Shown here piece after piece: positions 1-8,450 of a stretch of 64,000 nt of DNA. The notes under the pieces were generated by a model. It saw only the letters and a program-made list of their open reading frames with translations, searched no databases and was not told where the DNA came from. Location: positions 236,001 to 300,000 of the forward strand of contig JAKGBX010000002.1 in the NCBI GenBank assembly GCA_021555075.1. Reading direction: 5' to 3'. The DNA is from Rhodobacteraceae bacterium LMO-JJ12. GTDB lineage: Bacteria; Pseudomonadota; Alphaproteobacteria; Rhodobacterales; Rhodobacteraceae. Position numbers and translations under genes: made by a program. Numbering within the stretch: position 1 is the stretch's first letter; every line of letters starts with the position of its first letter.

Positions 1-144
1 GTCGAACCTGTCTTTGTGTTCAATGGGATGGCCTATGTCGCGCCGATGGAGCTGGCTGATGGCAATTGGGATATCCGAATGGAGGCGATTGCCAAGGACG
101 GCACCGAATTTAGCCAACGCGTGAAAATGTTGGTGCAAAGGTAA
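1..144 (+). CDS. fixH: FixH family protein, C-terminal end (partial)
   Basis: The window opens inside a reading frame that runs in frame 1 to a TAA at 142-144. The 47 visible residues end in DGTEFSQRVKMLVQR, which fits the periplasmic C-terminus of FixH/CcoH, the small membrane protein needed for cytochrome cbb3 oxidase assembly. The call depends mainly on position: the next gene starts 3 bp downstream and is ccoI, then ccoS, the usual ccoGHIS order. The 5' part lies outside the window, so the membrane segment cannot be seen. Confidence 0.75.
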   Translation, partial: VEPVFVFNGMAYVAPMELADGNWDIRMEAIAKDGTEFSQRVKMLVQR

Positions 145-147
145 GAC

Positions 148-2337
148 ATGACGGCCACGATCCGCCCTGGTATTTCCGCCTGCCCGGCCTGCTCTGCGGC
201 GCCGGCGGCCGAGGCTCTGGCGGCTGGAGCGGTAGCGCAAAAGGATGTGCGTATCGCCTTGAGCGTGCCGACAATCCATTGTTCTGCCTGTATAATTGCG
301 GTCGAAAAAGCGCTGGCCGATTACCCGGGAGTGCAGTCGGCGCGGGTGAACCTGACGCTGAAACGTGCGACGGTTGAGGCCGACCCGGAGGTCATGCCGC
401 AGGATCTGGTCAGGCTGCTTGAGAGCAACGGGTATGAGGCGCATGAGCTTGATGTCGGCACGCTGAGCGCGACGCAGACCGACAAGGCGGGGCGTGAATT
501 GCTGATGCGTCTGGCGGTGGCCGGGTTTGCCTCGATGAACGTGATGCTGCTCAGCGTTTCTGTGTGGTCGGGGGCGGCGGACGCGACGCGCGACATGTTC
601 CATTGGATCAGCGCGGCGATTACCTTGCCGACGATCGCGTTTTCAGGCCAGCCGTTTTTTCGCAGCGCATGGGGGGCCTTGTCGTCTAGGCGGCTCAATA
701 TGGATGTGCCGATTGTGTTGGCGATCCTTCTGGCGTTGGTCACATCGCTTTGGGAGACGTCGCTTTCGGGCGAACATGCCTATTTCGATGCCGCGCTAAC
801 GCTGACTTTCTTCCTGTTGGCGGGGCGCTATCTGGACCATCGCACGCGGGCGATTGCGCGTTCAGCGGCCGAGGAGCTTGCCGCGCTGGAAGTGCCGCGA
901 GCGATATTGGTGGTGGATGGCGAGGAACGGCAGGTGCCGATTTCCGAGGTCAGCGTGGGTGATCTGATCCTGGTGCGTCCGGGTGGTCGGATGCCGGTGG
1001 ATGGCGAGATTGTCGAAGGGCATTCCGAGATTGACCGCTCGTTGCTGACCGGCGAGACGTTGCCGGTTTATGGTGGTCCGGGTCGCGCGGTTTCGGCGGG
1101 GGAAGTGAACCTGACCGGGCCGCTGATCGTGAAGGCGACCGCGGTGGGTGAGGAGAGTTCGCTTCACCGGATGGCCGATCTTGTCGCGATCGCGGAATCG
1201 GGGCGTTCGCGTTACACCTCGCTGGCGGATCGTGCGGCCAAGCTCTATGCGCCGGGGGTTCATATCCTGTCTGGCTTAAGCTTTGTTGGCTGGTATCTTT
1301 ATACTTGGGACGTGCGCACAGCCCTGAATATTGCCGCTGCTGTATTGATCATTACCTGTCCTTGCGCGCTTGGGCTGGCGGTGCCTGCGGTGACGACGGC
1401 GGCTTCGGGGCGGTTGTTCCGGCGTGGCCTGCTGATCAAGGATGCCACCGCGCTGGAGCGGCTGGCGCAGGTCGATACGGTGGTTTTTGACAAGACCGGC
1501 ACGCTCACTTCGGGAATGCCGGAACTTATCAACCTTGATCAGATTTCTTCGCGCGATGTCTCGCTTGCGCTTGCCTTGGCGCAAGGGTCATCACATCCGC
1601 TCTCTGTTTCTTTGACTAATGCGGCGCGTGCGGCCGGATTTGAGGCGGCAGAGGTGGGCGAGATCACCGAGGTTCCGGGTTATGGCACCAAGGGCGTGTG
1701 GCAGGGGCAGGAGGTGGCACTTGGCCGGGCAAGCTGGCTAGGGGCGGAAGCCTTGTCGCGCACAGCGGCGTGGCTCAGGGTTGGGGATTCACCGGCCACT
1801 GCGTTTGAGTTTTCCGACCGGCTGCGCGAAGGCGCGCAAGAGGCGGTGGCGGAGCTTTTGAAAGCGGGCAAGGAGGTTTACCTGATGTCGGGTGATACGA
1901 CGCCTGCGGTCGAAGAGATGGCCCATCGTTTGAACATTCCACATTGGTTGGCCGAGGCGCTTCCGGCGGACAAGGCCGCGCGGGTGCAGGCGATGACCGA
2001 TGAAGGCAAGCGGGTGCTGATGGTTGGTGACGGGCTGAACGATACTGCGGCTCTGGCCGCGGCCCATGTTTCGATTTCGCCCGCGAGCGCGCTGGATGCG
2101 GCGCGCGTGGCCAGTGATATCGTGTTGCTGGGGAGCGATCTGCGCCCGATTGCCGATGCGCTGGACACCGCAGGATCGGCTATTCGCCGTATCCGCGAAA
2201 ATTTCCGTATTGCCACGCTTTATAACATCATCGCTGTGCCGCTGGCGGTTGCGGGTTTTGCCACGCCGCTGATTGCTGCCTTGGCCATGTCGACCAGTTC
2301 GATTACCGTGTCATTGAACGCGCTGAGGCTGAGGTGA
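148..2337 (+). CDS. ccoI: Copper-translocating P-type ATPase CcoI/FixI (cbb3 oxidase assembly)
   Basis: Inner-membrane P1B-type ATPase of 729 aa, the usual length for CcoI, which exports copper for maturation of the CuB site of cytochrome cbb3 oxidase. Seen in the sequence: an N-terminal CPAC motif (12-15), an HMA domain with CSAC (45-48), the actuator TGE near 300, the CPC membrane metal motif near 402 (TCPCALG), the phosphorylation loop DKTGTLT near 448 and the hinge GDGLNDT near 627. It starts 3 bp after the fixH stop and is followed 4 bp later by ccoS, so the three are probably co-transcribed. The extra N-terminal CxxC before the HMA domain is common in the CcoI branch. Confidence 0.95.
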   Translation: MTATIRPGISACPACSAAPAAEALAAGAVAQKDVRIALSVPTIHCSACIIAVEKALADYPGVQSARVNLTLKRATVEADPEVMPQDLVRLLESNGYEAHELDVGTLSATQTDKAGRELLMRLAVAGFASMNVMLLSVSVWSGAADATRDMFHWISAAITLPTIAFSGQPFFRSAWGALSSRRLNMDVPIVLAILLALVTSLWETSLSGEHAYFDAALTLTFFLLAGRYLDHRTRAIARSAAEELAALEVPRAILVVDGEERQVPISEVSVGDLILVRPGGRMPVDGEIVEGHSEIDRSLLTGETLPVYGGPGRAVSAGEVNLTGPLIVKATAVGEESSLHRMADLVAIAESGRSRYTSLADRAAKLYAPGVHILSGLSFVGWYLYTWDVRTALNIAAAVLIITCPCALGLAVPAVTTAASGRLFRRGLLIKDATALERLAQVDTVVFDKTGTLTSGMPELINLDQISSRDVSLALALAQGSSHPLSVSLTNAARAAGFEAAEVGEITEVPGYGTKGVWQGQEVALGRASWLGAEALSRTAAWLRVGDSPATAFEFSDRLREGAQEAVAELLKAGKEVYLMSGDTTPAVEEMAHRLNIPHWLAEALPADKAARVQAMTDEGKRVLMVGDGLNDTAALAAAHVSISPASALDAARVASDIVLLGSDLRPIADALDTAGSAIRRIRENFRIATLYNIIAVPLAVAGFATPLIAALAMSTSSITVSLNALRLR

Positions 2338-2341
2338 TCTT

Positions 2342-2500
2342 ATGAATATTCTGGTCTATCTGATCCCGATTTCTCTGATTCTGGGTGGCGTCGGACTTGC
2401 GTTCTTCGTCTATACCCTGCGCAGTGATCAGTATGACGATCCTGAAGGAAATTCGCGGCGCATTCTGTCGGATGAGTATGACGACAAACCGAAGCAGTAA
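2342..2500 (+). CDS. ccoS: cbb3-type cytochrome oxidase assembly protein CcoS
   Basis: A 52-aa protein read directly from the sequence: MNILVYLIPISLILGGVGLA and onward. It has one N-terminal membrane segment (about 3-26), then a short acidic tail with YDDPEGNSRRIL, the typical CcoS pattern of one helix followed by a D-DPEG-..RIL motif. CcoS is needed for cofactor insertion into cbb3 oxidase. It begins 4 bp after the ccoI stop and closes the cluster; the next gene is convergent. Confidence 0.93.
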   Translation: MNILVYLIPISLILGGVGLAFFVYTLRSDQYDDPEGNSRRILSDEYDDKPKQ

Positions 2501-2527
2501 GAACGATCGCGACCCGGGAAGCATTTC

Positions 2528-2710
2528 CTACAGGGAAAGCACCTCTTCAAGATCGGTCGCTTCGCCGCTGGTTGAATCGAGAAGCGTGCCCCCCAAGAGC
2601 CAGTATGCGGCGAGCGCAAAAAGGACGGCTATGATCGCTACGAGCAACCAGCGAAAGCTGGCGCTGTCGCGATATCGCGTTTGTGGGGTGTCATCTGTGT
2701 TATCGCTCAT
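2528..2710 (-). CDS. Small single-pass membrane protein, unknown function
   Basis: A 60-aa frame with a polar N-terminus (MSDNTDDTPQTRYRDSASFR), one clear hydrophobic segment (about 21-42: WLLVAIIAVLFALAAYWLLG) and an acidic C-terminal tail. No family is recognised. It lies 90 bp downstream of the malonyltransferase-like gene on the same strand and faces the end of ccoS. The start codon has only a weak ribosome-binding site. The membrane-like composition and compact fit make a real gene likely, but this is an inference. Confidence 0.6.
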   Translation of the reverse strand: MSDNTDDTPQTRYRDSASFRWLLVAIIAVLFALAAYWLLGGTLLDSTSGEATDLEEVLSL

Positions 2711-2799
2711 GGCGGGTTCTCTTGCGTTGGTTCATGGGGCCAACGCCGCACATGGCAGAGGGTTCCAATTTCGCACAAGGGCAGGATCGCCCGATCAGT

Positions 2800-3837
2800 T
2801 TAACCGATAACAAGCGCGCGCTGGTCTTCCATTCCCATGGAAAGGAGGAGGGGCGCGTTGTCTTGCGCTTGTTTGAAGTCTGTCTTGTTGGTCATGCCGC
2901 GCCAGTGCGACGCGAGCAGGCATTGCGCCACCGCGCCACCCAGCGTGGTGCCGGGGCCGAGCACGATAAAGACATCCGGCATGAATTCGCGTGCGGCAAC
3001 GCGAATGGACGCGGCGAAATCATAGGGTTTGGTCACTTGATGATCGAGCGTGTATTGGTGCAAGGCAGCAGGTTCTGTAGATCTGGGGCGCCAGGTCGCA
3101 CCGCGACCATCGATCAAGGCGAGCTGTGGGTCGCCAAAGAGGCTTTCGTGCAGACGCGTCTGACCTTCTTTTGCGACGGGTTGTTGAAGGGCGGTGTGAA
3201 AACCGCCATGGCCGGGCAAACGCATCGGATAGCGCTCTTGAGCCACCGGCATATCGCTCTGAAAGGCATTCAGACCGGCTTCGTTTCCGGCCAGAACCAG
3301 CATGCCTCCGAGATCAATCGAAAGCGCCAGAACATGATCGTTGCGGGAGTCAATCTCGGCGATTTTCGCCTCGATTTTTGCACGTGCGCCGGGGATTGGC
3401 TGCCAATTGTCATCGGTGAAGGGATAGATCAGTTGGCCACCGATCATGTGGTCATGCATCAGTCTGCCCATGGTGTTGACTACCGTAAGGCCGCCGATTT
3501 CGTCGAGTGCCCCGGAGCAGGCCAGCGCGATATACCAGCCCATCGAATTGCCGGTAACGCCAAGGATATCGAATTTCTCGCGGTCAATGGCAAGGAAGTC
3601 GGCGTAAGCACAGGCGTGGATCAGTGCGCTGGCATTGTCGCCGCGCGTGTGGGTGGCGCCGGAGAATTGCGATAAGCTGTCAAGCTCGCTCAGCGTGGGC
3701 TGACCCTGCTTTGTGCGGTAGGTATCGAAGCGTTGGATGAGGGCGCTCTGATTTGAATGGTGGCGGGAGAGATAGCCCAGTTCAGCGCGATTATAGGTGC
3801 CACGACCGGGGGCGACGACTATGGCCGTCTGTTTCAT
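2800..3837 (-). CDS. ACP S-malonyltransferase-like protein with Asn in the nucleophile elbow
   Basis: A 345-aa protein resembling FabD-type acyltransferases. The nucleophile elbow is GNSMG (96-100, Ser98) where FabD normally has GHSxG, and a downstream PGHGGFHT (208-215) supplies the His (210 or 214) expected for the Ser-His dyad. It overlaps the upstream E1 fusion gene by 4 bp (ATGA), so the two are translationally coupled. FabD normally loads malonyl onto acyl-carrier protein, but pairing with a 2-oxoacid dehydrogenase E1 rather than with fab genes suggests a specialised acyl transfer or hydrolysis. The acyl substrate cannot be read from the sequence. Confidence 0.8.
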   Translation of the reverse strand: MKQTAIVVAPGRGTYNRAELGYLSRHHSNQSALIQRFDTYRTKQGQPTLSELDSLSQFSGATHTRGDNASALIHACAYADFLAIDREKFDILGVTGNSMGWYIALACSGALDEIGGLTVVNTMGRLMHDHMIGGQLIYPFTDDNWQPIPGARAKIEAKIAEIDSRNDHVLALSIDLGGMLVLAGNEAGLNAFQSDMPVAQERYPMRLPGHGGFHTALQQPVAKEGQTRLHESLFGDPQLALIDGRGATWRPRSTEPAALHQYTLDHQVTKPYDFAASIRVAAREFMPDVFIVLGPGTTLGGAVAQCLLASHWRGMTNKTDFKQAQDNAPLLLSMGMEDQRALVIG

Positions 3838-6017
3838 TTGGCGCTCCAGAGCTTGCGGGCGGCCTCGGTGATGGAGGCGCGTGAGGGCATGGTGGCGGCG
3901 TAAGCCGGGCCGGTGGCGATGAAGCTGTCATGGGCGGCGAGGCGCGCGTGAGGCAGGGCGGTTTCCTCGTGCAACAGGGCCATGAGGGCTTCGGAGATGT
4001 TGCCCGAGCGGCGGCATTCATCGACGATCAGCACTTTTTTGGCACCTTTCAGAGCGGCGACGATGCCTTGGACTGGCAGGGGGGCCAGCCAGCGCAGGTC
4101 AATGATGCGGGTGTCGATACCGAGCGCAGCGAGGTCGGCGGCGGCCTGAGTCGAGAGATAGCGGCCATTGCCATAGGTGAGGATAGCGAGCGGGCCGGAG
4201 CCGTGCACGCCGACTTCGCCCAATGCGATGCGGCGATCGGGCGAAGGATAAGGCGCCATCCAGCCGCCGTCTTTTTCGTCGAGAAGATCGCGCATCGGAT
4301 AGAGCGCGATAGGCTCGACCATGACCACGACGCGCTGTTCCTCGCGCGCAAGGCGGACGCATTCGCGCAGCATCATTGCCGCGTCGTCACCACGCGACGG
4401 GCAGGCGAGGATCAGGCCGGGAATATCGCGCAGCACGGCGAGCGAATTGTCGTTATGAAAATGCCCGCCGAATCCCTTCTGATAGCCCAGCCCGGCGATG
4501 CGCAGAACCATCGGATTGGTGAACTGACCATTGGAAAAAAACGGCAGGGTCGCGGCCTCGCCACGCAGTTGATCTTCGGCGTTGTGCAGGTAGGCGAGAA
4601 ATTGAATTTCCGGCATCGGGATGAAGCCGTTATGGGCCATACCGATGGCCAGACCTAGGATCGATTGTTCATCAAGAAGCGTGTCGATCATGCGGTCGGG
4701 ACCGAAGCGGTCGATCAGCTTTTGGGTGACGCCGTAGACGCCGCCTTTGCGGCCAACATCTTCGCCCATCATGATGATTTCGCCGTGCTCTAGCATCAGA
4801 TCCGTGAGCGCGAAGTTGAGCAGCTTGGCCATCGGCTGTGGTGTGTTCATTGCTTTGAAATCGTTACCAAAAGCGGCTTGTCGCGCTTGCGGGGAAGGGC
4901 CGTTTGACGGGGCGCATTCGCGTTTGGGCGGGATCAGCGCGGCCATGACCTGCTCGGCGGATTTAAGGCGGGGGCGTTTGATCGCCTGGGCCGCAACGCG
5001 GGTGCATTGGTCTTCGGTTTCGAGGTAAATCGCGAGGGCCTCGTCAGGGCTGAAAACGCCCTTGTCGATCAGCAGACGGGCGGAGTGCAGGAGGGGGTCG
5101 TCGGCCTCCCAGCCTTCGAAGATTTCCTTGCTCAGATAGGCCTGTTGCAGGTCAGAACCGGCGTGGCCGTAGAGGCGCACGGTGGAGAGGTGCAGGAAGA
5201 CCGGTTTGCGCCGGGTTCGCGCGTAGTCGGCTGCCTCTTGTGCGGTGCGGTAGGTGTCATAGAGGTCGAGGCCGTTGGCGTGGAAATACTTGAGGCCGGG
5301 ACGCGAGGCGAAATTGGCGGCGACCCAGCCATCGGGCGTGCGCACCGAGATGCCTATACCGTTGTCTTCGCAGACAAATAGCAGGGGCAGGGGGATGGAT
5401 TGAAATGCCGTCCAACAGGCGGTGTTGATGGCGCCCTGAGCGGTGGAATGGTTCGACGATGCATCGCCGAAGGAGCACATGACGAGGCCGTCTTTTTGCA
5501 ATGTGCGATGCTCGGGCGGGTGGCGGTTTGCGAGGCCAACAGAATAGGCGGCGCCGATGGCTTTGGGGAGGTGAGAGGCGATGGTTGAGGTCTGCGGTGG
5601 AATGGTTAATGCCTTGGAACCAAGGACTTTATGGCGTCCGCCGCTGATTGGATCGTCGGTCGACGTGGCGAAACTGAGCAGCATGTCCCAGGCGGGGGTT
5701 GTGCCCGGAACCTGCGCGCTGCGCATGGTTTGAAAGGCGCCGTCGCGGTAGTGCAGGAAGGCCATGTCTGTCGGGCGCAGGGCCGCTGCGACGGCGGCCA
5801 TGCCTTCGTGACCCGAGGAGCCGATCGTGTAAAAGCCTTCGCCCGCCGCCTGCATCTTGCGCGAGCGGCGGTCGAGGTTGCGCGAGAGGCATTGTGCGCG
5901 AAAGATCGCAACGGCCTGCGGGTCGGTGAGCGGGCCGGAGGCGGGCGCGCCGGTGGGTAACGTGCCTTGAGCGAGCCTGTCGCGAAAGGCTTTGTCGACG
6001 ATATCTGCGCGGTCCAT
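3834..6017 (-). CDS. Fused alpha/beta E1 component of a 2-oxoacid dehydrogenase (thiamine-dependent)
   Basis: A 727-aa protein combining both E1 subunits. The alpha-like half (about 1-370) has the thiamine-diphosphate motif starting GDASSNHS near 184 and a CEDNGIGIS segment. The beta-like half (about 395-727) starts with LLNFALTDLMLEHGEIIMMG, carries the GEDVG motif and ends in a transketolase C-terminal-like domain. Family knowledge: E1 decarboxylates a 2-oxoacid (pyruvate, branched-chain oxoacids or acetoin) and passes the acyl group to lipoyl E2. No E2 or E3 gene is next to it; the downstream partner is a malonyltransferase-like protein with a 4-bp overlap. Branched-chain oxoacid specificity is a guess. 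The start (MDRADIVDKA) gives a natural N-terminus. Confidence 0.88.
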   Translation of the reverse strand: MDRADIVDKAFRDRLAQGTLPTGAPASGPLTDPQAVAIFRAQCLSRNLDRRSRKMQAAGEGFYTIGSSGHEGMAAVAAALRPTDMAFLHYRDGAFQTMRSAQVPGTTPAWDMLLSFATSTDDPISGGRHKVLGSKALTIPPQTSTIASHLPKAIGAAYSVGLANRHPPEHRTLQKDGLVMCSFGDASSNHSTAQGAINTACWTAFQSIPLPLLFVCEDNGIGISVRTPDGWVAANFASRPGLKYFHANGLDLYDTYRTAQEAADYARTRRKPVFLHLSTVRLYGHAGSDLQQAYLSKEIFEGWEADDPLLHSARLLIDKGVFSPDEALAIYLETEDQCTRVAAQAIKRPRLKSAEQVMAALIPPKRECAPSNGPSPQARQAAFGNDFKAMNTPQPMAKLLNFALTDLMLEHGEIIMMGEDVGRKGGVYGVTQKLIDRFGPDRMIDTLLDEQSILGLAIGMAHNGFIPMPEIQFLAYLHNAEDQLRGEAATLPFFSNGQFTNPMVLRIAGLGYQKGFGGHFHNDNSLAVLRDIPGLILACPSRGDDAAMMLRECVRLAREEQRVVVMVEPIALYPMRDLLDEKDGGWMAPYPSPDRRIALGEVGVHGSGPLAILTYGNGRYLSTQAAADLAALGIDTRIIDLRWLAPLPVQGIVAALKGAKKVLIVDECRRSGNISEALMALLHEETALPHARLAAHDSFIATGPAYAATMPSRASITEAARKLWSAK

Positions 6018-6263
6018 TTCAGTCTCCCGAATTACCGCTCAGAATAGGCGAGTGCGGCCCGGCGGCAAGGGTAAGCCGCCAGGTTTTGGAAGATGTGGCT
6101 GTGCGCCGGGGGAACGGGCGCGGGAAGGACATGAAAAAGGATAGAGGGCGCGGGTTATCGAGGTGTTGCCGGGGCGTGCGGTGGCGCGATGTAGAGCGCC
6201 GCCAAACGGTTTCTGGGAGGTGCGCAGTTTCAGGCACGTGGGCCGGACGGTTGGGCGCGAGAT

Positions 6264-6605
6264 TCAATTGACTGAGCGGATCATCTTGCGTTCGAGCACC
6301 CGCAGAACGGTGCGCAGATCATGGCCACGGCGCAGGATCTGACCATCCATGCCGACAACCGAATACTGCCCCTGTTTGTTGCGTAATTTTGGTTGCTTTT
6401 CAATGCGATAGAGGGGGAATTCAGCAGTGCGCCGGAAAATCGAGAAGACCGCGGAATCGCGCAAGCAGGAGATACCGTAATCGCGCCATTCACCGGCGGC
6501 GACCATGCGACCATAGAGCGAGAGAATGACGCTGAGTTCGGTGCGGTGAAAGGCCACCTGAGCGGGTTGAGCGCCGGGAAAGGGCGTGGGAGTTTGAACC
6601 GTCAT
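6264..6605 (-). CDS. DUF2794 family protein
   Basis: 113 aa from the ATG at 6605 (MTVQTPTPFPGAQPAQVAFH). A 14-residue upstream extension is possible but looks non-native. The sequence around HRTELSVILSLYGRMVAAGEWRDYGI and the RIEKQPKLRNKQGQYSVVG region match the alphaproteobacterial DUF2794 family, soluble proteins of unknown function. It ends with RVLERKMIRSVN. It lies alone on the minus strand; its upstream region holds one copy of the palindromic repeat described at 6670. The 246 bp downstream, to the E1 start at 6017, holds no gene I can support. Confidence 0.8.
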   Translation of the reverse strand: MTVQTPTPFPGAQPAQVAFHRTELSVILSLYGRMVAAGEWRDYGISCLRDSAVFSIFRRTAEFPLYRIEKQPKLRNKQGQYSVVGMDGQILRRGHDLRTVLRVLERKMIRSVN

Positions 6606-6669
6606 GAGGCTCAGTCTCATGCCGATTCGAGGGGAAATCAAGCCCAATGGTAAAGCCAGCGACCCGATG

Positions 6670-6780
6670 GGTTAACGCCGGGGGCACGGCGCGAATCAGG
6701 GGGGTGACCGGCGGCTGCGCTCTGGCTGTCAGCCGTATGACATACGCAGACGTATGGTTGGGCGTCTGTAGGGGTTAACC
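6670..6780. repeat. Intergenic element copy A (triple-arm CGTATG palindrome)
   Basis: One of two related intergenic elements of about 110 bp; the other is at 34713-34820. Conserved landmarks, in order: GGTTAA (6670), GGGGTGACCGGCGG (6701), GGCTG (6724), a core of CGTATG-A-CATACG-N4-CGTATG (6734-6756) and a right-hand GGTTAAC (6773). The distance from the GGGGTGA block to the core is 33 bp in both copies and from GGGGTGA to GGCTG is 23 bp in both, so this is homology, not chance. Here it lies between the start of DUF2794 and the end of the I78 lipoprotein gene. The three half-sites can pair in two exclusive ways. Function unknown. Confidence 0.8.
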
Positions 6781-6828
6781 GACCGTACGCTGGGGAGCGT
6801 TGCTCGATGGCGGAATGTTTGGCGGGTG

Positions 6829-7104
6829 TCAGCCGCAAGTGAACTTTTGAATGATGCCGTTCGCGTCGGTCAGGACGTTGAGCCTGTCAGGGCGGTGATC
6901 CATTGTAACGGCTGTGTTCGGAGCGACGATGCGTACGGTCTTGGCGGCTGAGAAGTCTGCTTCTGCCGCCGGGGTGCCCACAAGCGGCAGATAGCGCGCG
7001 GCGTTGCAGTTATCATCGCTGGGCGTTGTGTCGGGGTTTGGCTGGCAGGCGGCAAGTGTGCCGACGGTGGCCAGTGCGACCGTGAGTGGGAGGAAGCGGG
7101 GCAT
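6829..7104 (-). CDS. I78-family peptidase inhibitor lipoprotein
   Basis: A 91-aa protein with a lipoprotein signal peptide ending at the lipobox TLAAC (Cys20). The mature part has the I78 inhibitor pattern: an early Cys (NCNAARYLPLVG, Cys33), the central TVRIVAPNTAVTMDHRPDRL and a C-terminal KFTCG (Cys90), the two Cys probably forming the disulfide of the family. I78 proteins inhibit serine peptidases; as a lipoprotein it would act in the periplasm or outer membrane. It is transcribed divergently from the formaldehyde dehydrogenase gene, with 233 bp between the two starts. Confidence 0.9.
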   Translation of the reverse strand: MPRFLPLTVALATVGTLAACQPNPDTTPSDDNCNAARYLPLVGTPAAEADFSAAKTVRIVAPNTAVTMDHRPDRLNVLTDANGIIQKFTCG

Positions 7105-7337
7105 TCTTGCGGTCTCCAGATTGCGTAACCTGCTGGCGGGTGGTTGCTTATCTGTGGGGGCGGGTGTGATTATTCAAGTCGGTTGTGCGCTTTCAATTGA
7201 GCGCGGGATCGCCGCCGACATCAAGAGCGTCGGAGTCGGGCCGTTGGATGGGGGAACGCGCGAATGGTGACAGACGCGTATTGTATCCGCGAATGGATTG
7301 ACGCAGTCTTGGGCGAAATATTGATCAGGAGAGCATC

Positions 7338-8450
7338 ATGCGGACGAGAGCGGCTGTGGCATTGGAAGCGGGCAAGCCTTTGGAGATTATGGAGGTCAAT
7401 CTCGATGGTCCCAAGGCGGGTGAGGTTCTGGTGGAAATCAAGGCGACGGGGATTTGTCATACCGATGAATTCACCCTGTCAGGGGCCGATCCCGAGGGGC
7501 TTTTCCCCGCCATTCTGGGGCATGAGGGCGCGGGGGTTGTTCTGGAGGTGGGGCCGGGTGTGACCAGCCTTGAACCGGGTGATCATGTGATCCCTTTATA
7601 TACCGCTGAGTGTCGCGAATGTGACTATTGCCTGCACCCCAAGACCAACCTTTGCCAATCGGTGCGCGAGACCCAGGGGCGCGGCGTGATGCCGGACGGA
7701 ACAAGCCGATTTTCGATGCTCGATGGAACGCCGATCCTGCATTACATGGGCTGTTCGACGTTTGCCAACCACACGGTTTTGCCCGAGGTGTCATTGGCCA
7801 AGATCCGCAAGGATGCGCCGTTTGACAAGGTTTGCTATATCGGCTGTGGCGTGACCACGGGGATTGGCGCGGTGATCTATACCGCCAAGGTCGAGATTGG
7901 CAGCCGGGCGATTGTGTTTGGGCTGGGCGGCATTGGGCTGAACGTGATTCAGGGGCTCAGGCTGGCCGGGGCGGATCAGATTGTGGGGGTCGATTTGAAC
8001 CCTGACAAGATCAAGATGGCGACGCATTTCGGGATGACCGATTTCGTCAATCCAAGCGAGGTGAAAGGTGATCTGGTTGGTCATCTGGTTGAACTGACCG
8101 GGGGGGGCGCGGATTATACGTTTGATGCCACGGGCAACGTTGACGTGATGCGCACGGCGCTGGAGGCCTGCCACAAGGGGTGGGGTGAATCGATCATCAT
8201 CGGGGTGGCACCGGCGGGGGCCGAGATTTCGACGCGGCCGTTCCAACTGGTCACTGGCCGTAGCTGGCGCGGGACGGCGTTTGGCGGGGCGCGAGGGCGC
8301 ACCGATGTGCCCAAGATTGTTGATTGGTATATGGACGGCAAGATCGAGATTGACCCGATGATCACGCACCAGTTGAAGTTGGAGGATATCAACAAGGGGT
8401 TTGATCTGATGCATGCGGGCGAGAGTATTCGCAGCGTTGTGGTTTATTGA
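7338..8450 (+). CDS. frmA: S-(hydroxymethyl)glutathione dehydrogenase / class III alcohol dehydrogenase
   Basis: A 370-aa zinc-dependent medium-chain dehydrogenase that oxidises S-hydroxymethylglutathione, formed from formaldehyde and glutathione, to S-formylglutathione with NAD. Seen: catalytic zinc site Cys40 (GICHTDE) with His62/Glu63 (GHEGAG), structural zinc cysteines 92, 95, 98 and 106, the GCGVTTG segment, and the NAD-binding GLGGIG loop. The RBS (AGGAG) lies 9 bp before ATG. No S-formylglutathione hydrolase follows. It could dispose of formaldehyde from demethylation by the flavoproteins near 58-63 kb; that link is an inference. Confidence 0.95.
   Translation: MRTRAAVALEAGKPLEIMEVNLDGPKAGEVLVEIKATGICHTDEFTLSGADPEGLFPAILGHEGAGVVLEVGPGVTSLEPGDHVIPLYTAECRECDYCLHPKTNLCQSVRETQGRGVMPDGTSRFSMLDGTPILHYMGCSTFANHTVLPEVSLAKIRKDAPFDKVCYIGCGVTTGIGAVIYTAKVEIGSRAIVFGLGGIGLNVIQGLRLAGADQIVGVDLNPDKIKMATHFGMTDFVNPSEVKGDLVGHLVELTGGGADYTFDATGNVDVMRTALEACHKGWGESIIIGVAPAGAEISTRPFQLVTGRSWRGTAFGGARGRTDVPKIVDWYMDGKIEIDPMITHQLKLEDINKGFDLMHAGESIRSVVVY

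Noticed and set aside
2683..3675. Plus-strand frame of 330 codons opposite the malonyltransferase-like gene
   Set aside because: The minus strand has active-site motifs and coupling to E1; the plus frame has none.
6162..6176. 15-bp exact match GGTGTTGCCGGGGCG with 34858-34872, both near the palindromic repeats
   Set aside because: Its position relative to the repeat core differs between loci, and shared GC-rich 15-mers can arise by chance in 64 kb; a flanking TATC adds only weak support.
7298..7337. TTGACG followed by TATTGA as a promoter for the formaldehyde dehydrogenase gene
   Set aside because: Spacing of 15 bp is short and the implied transcription start would lie almost at the RBS; not strong enough to list.
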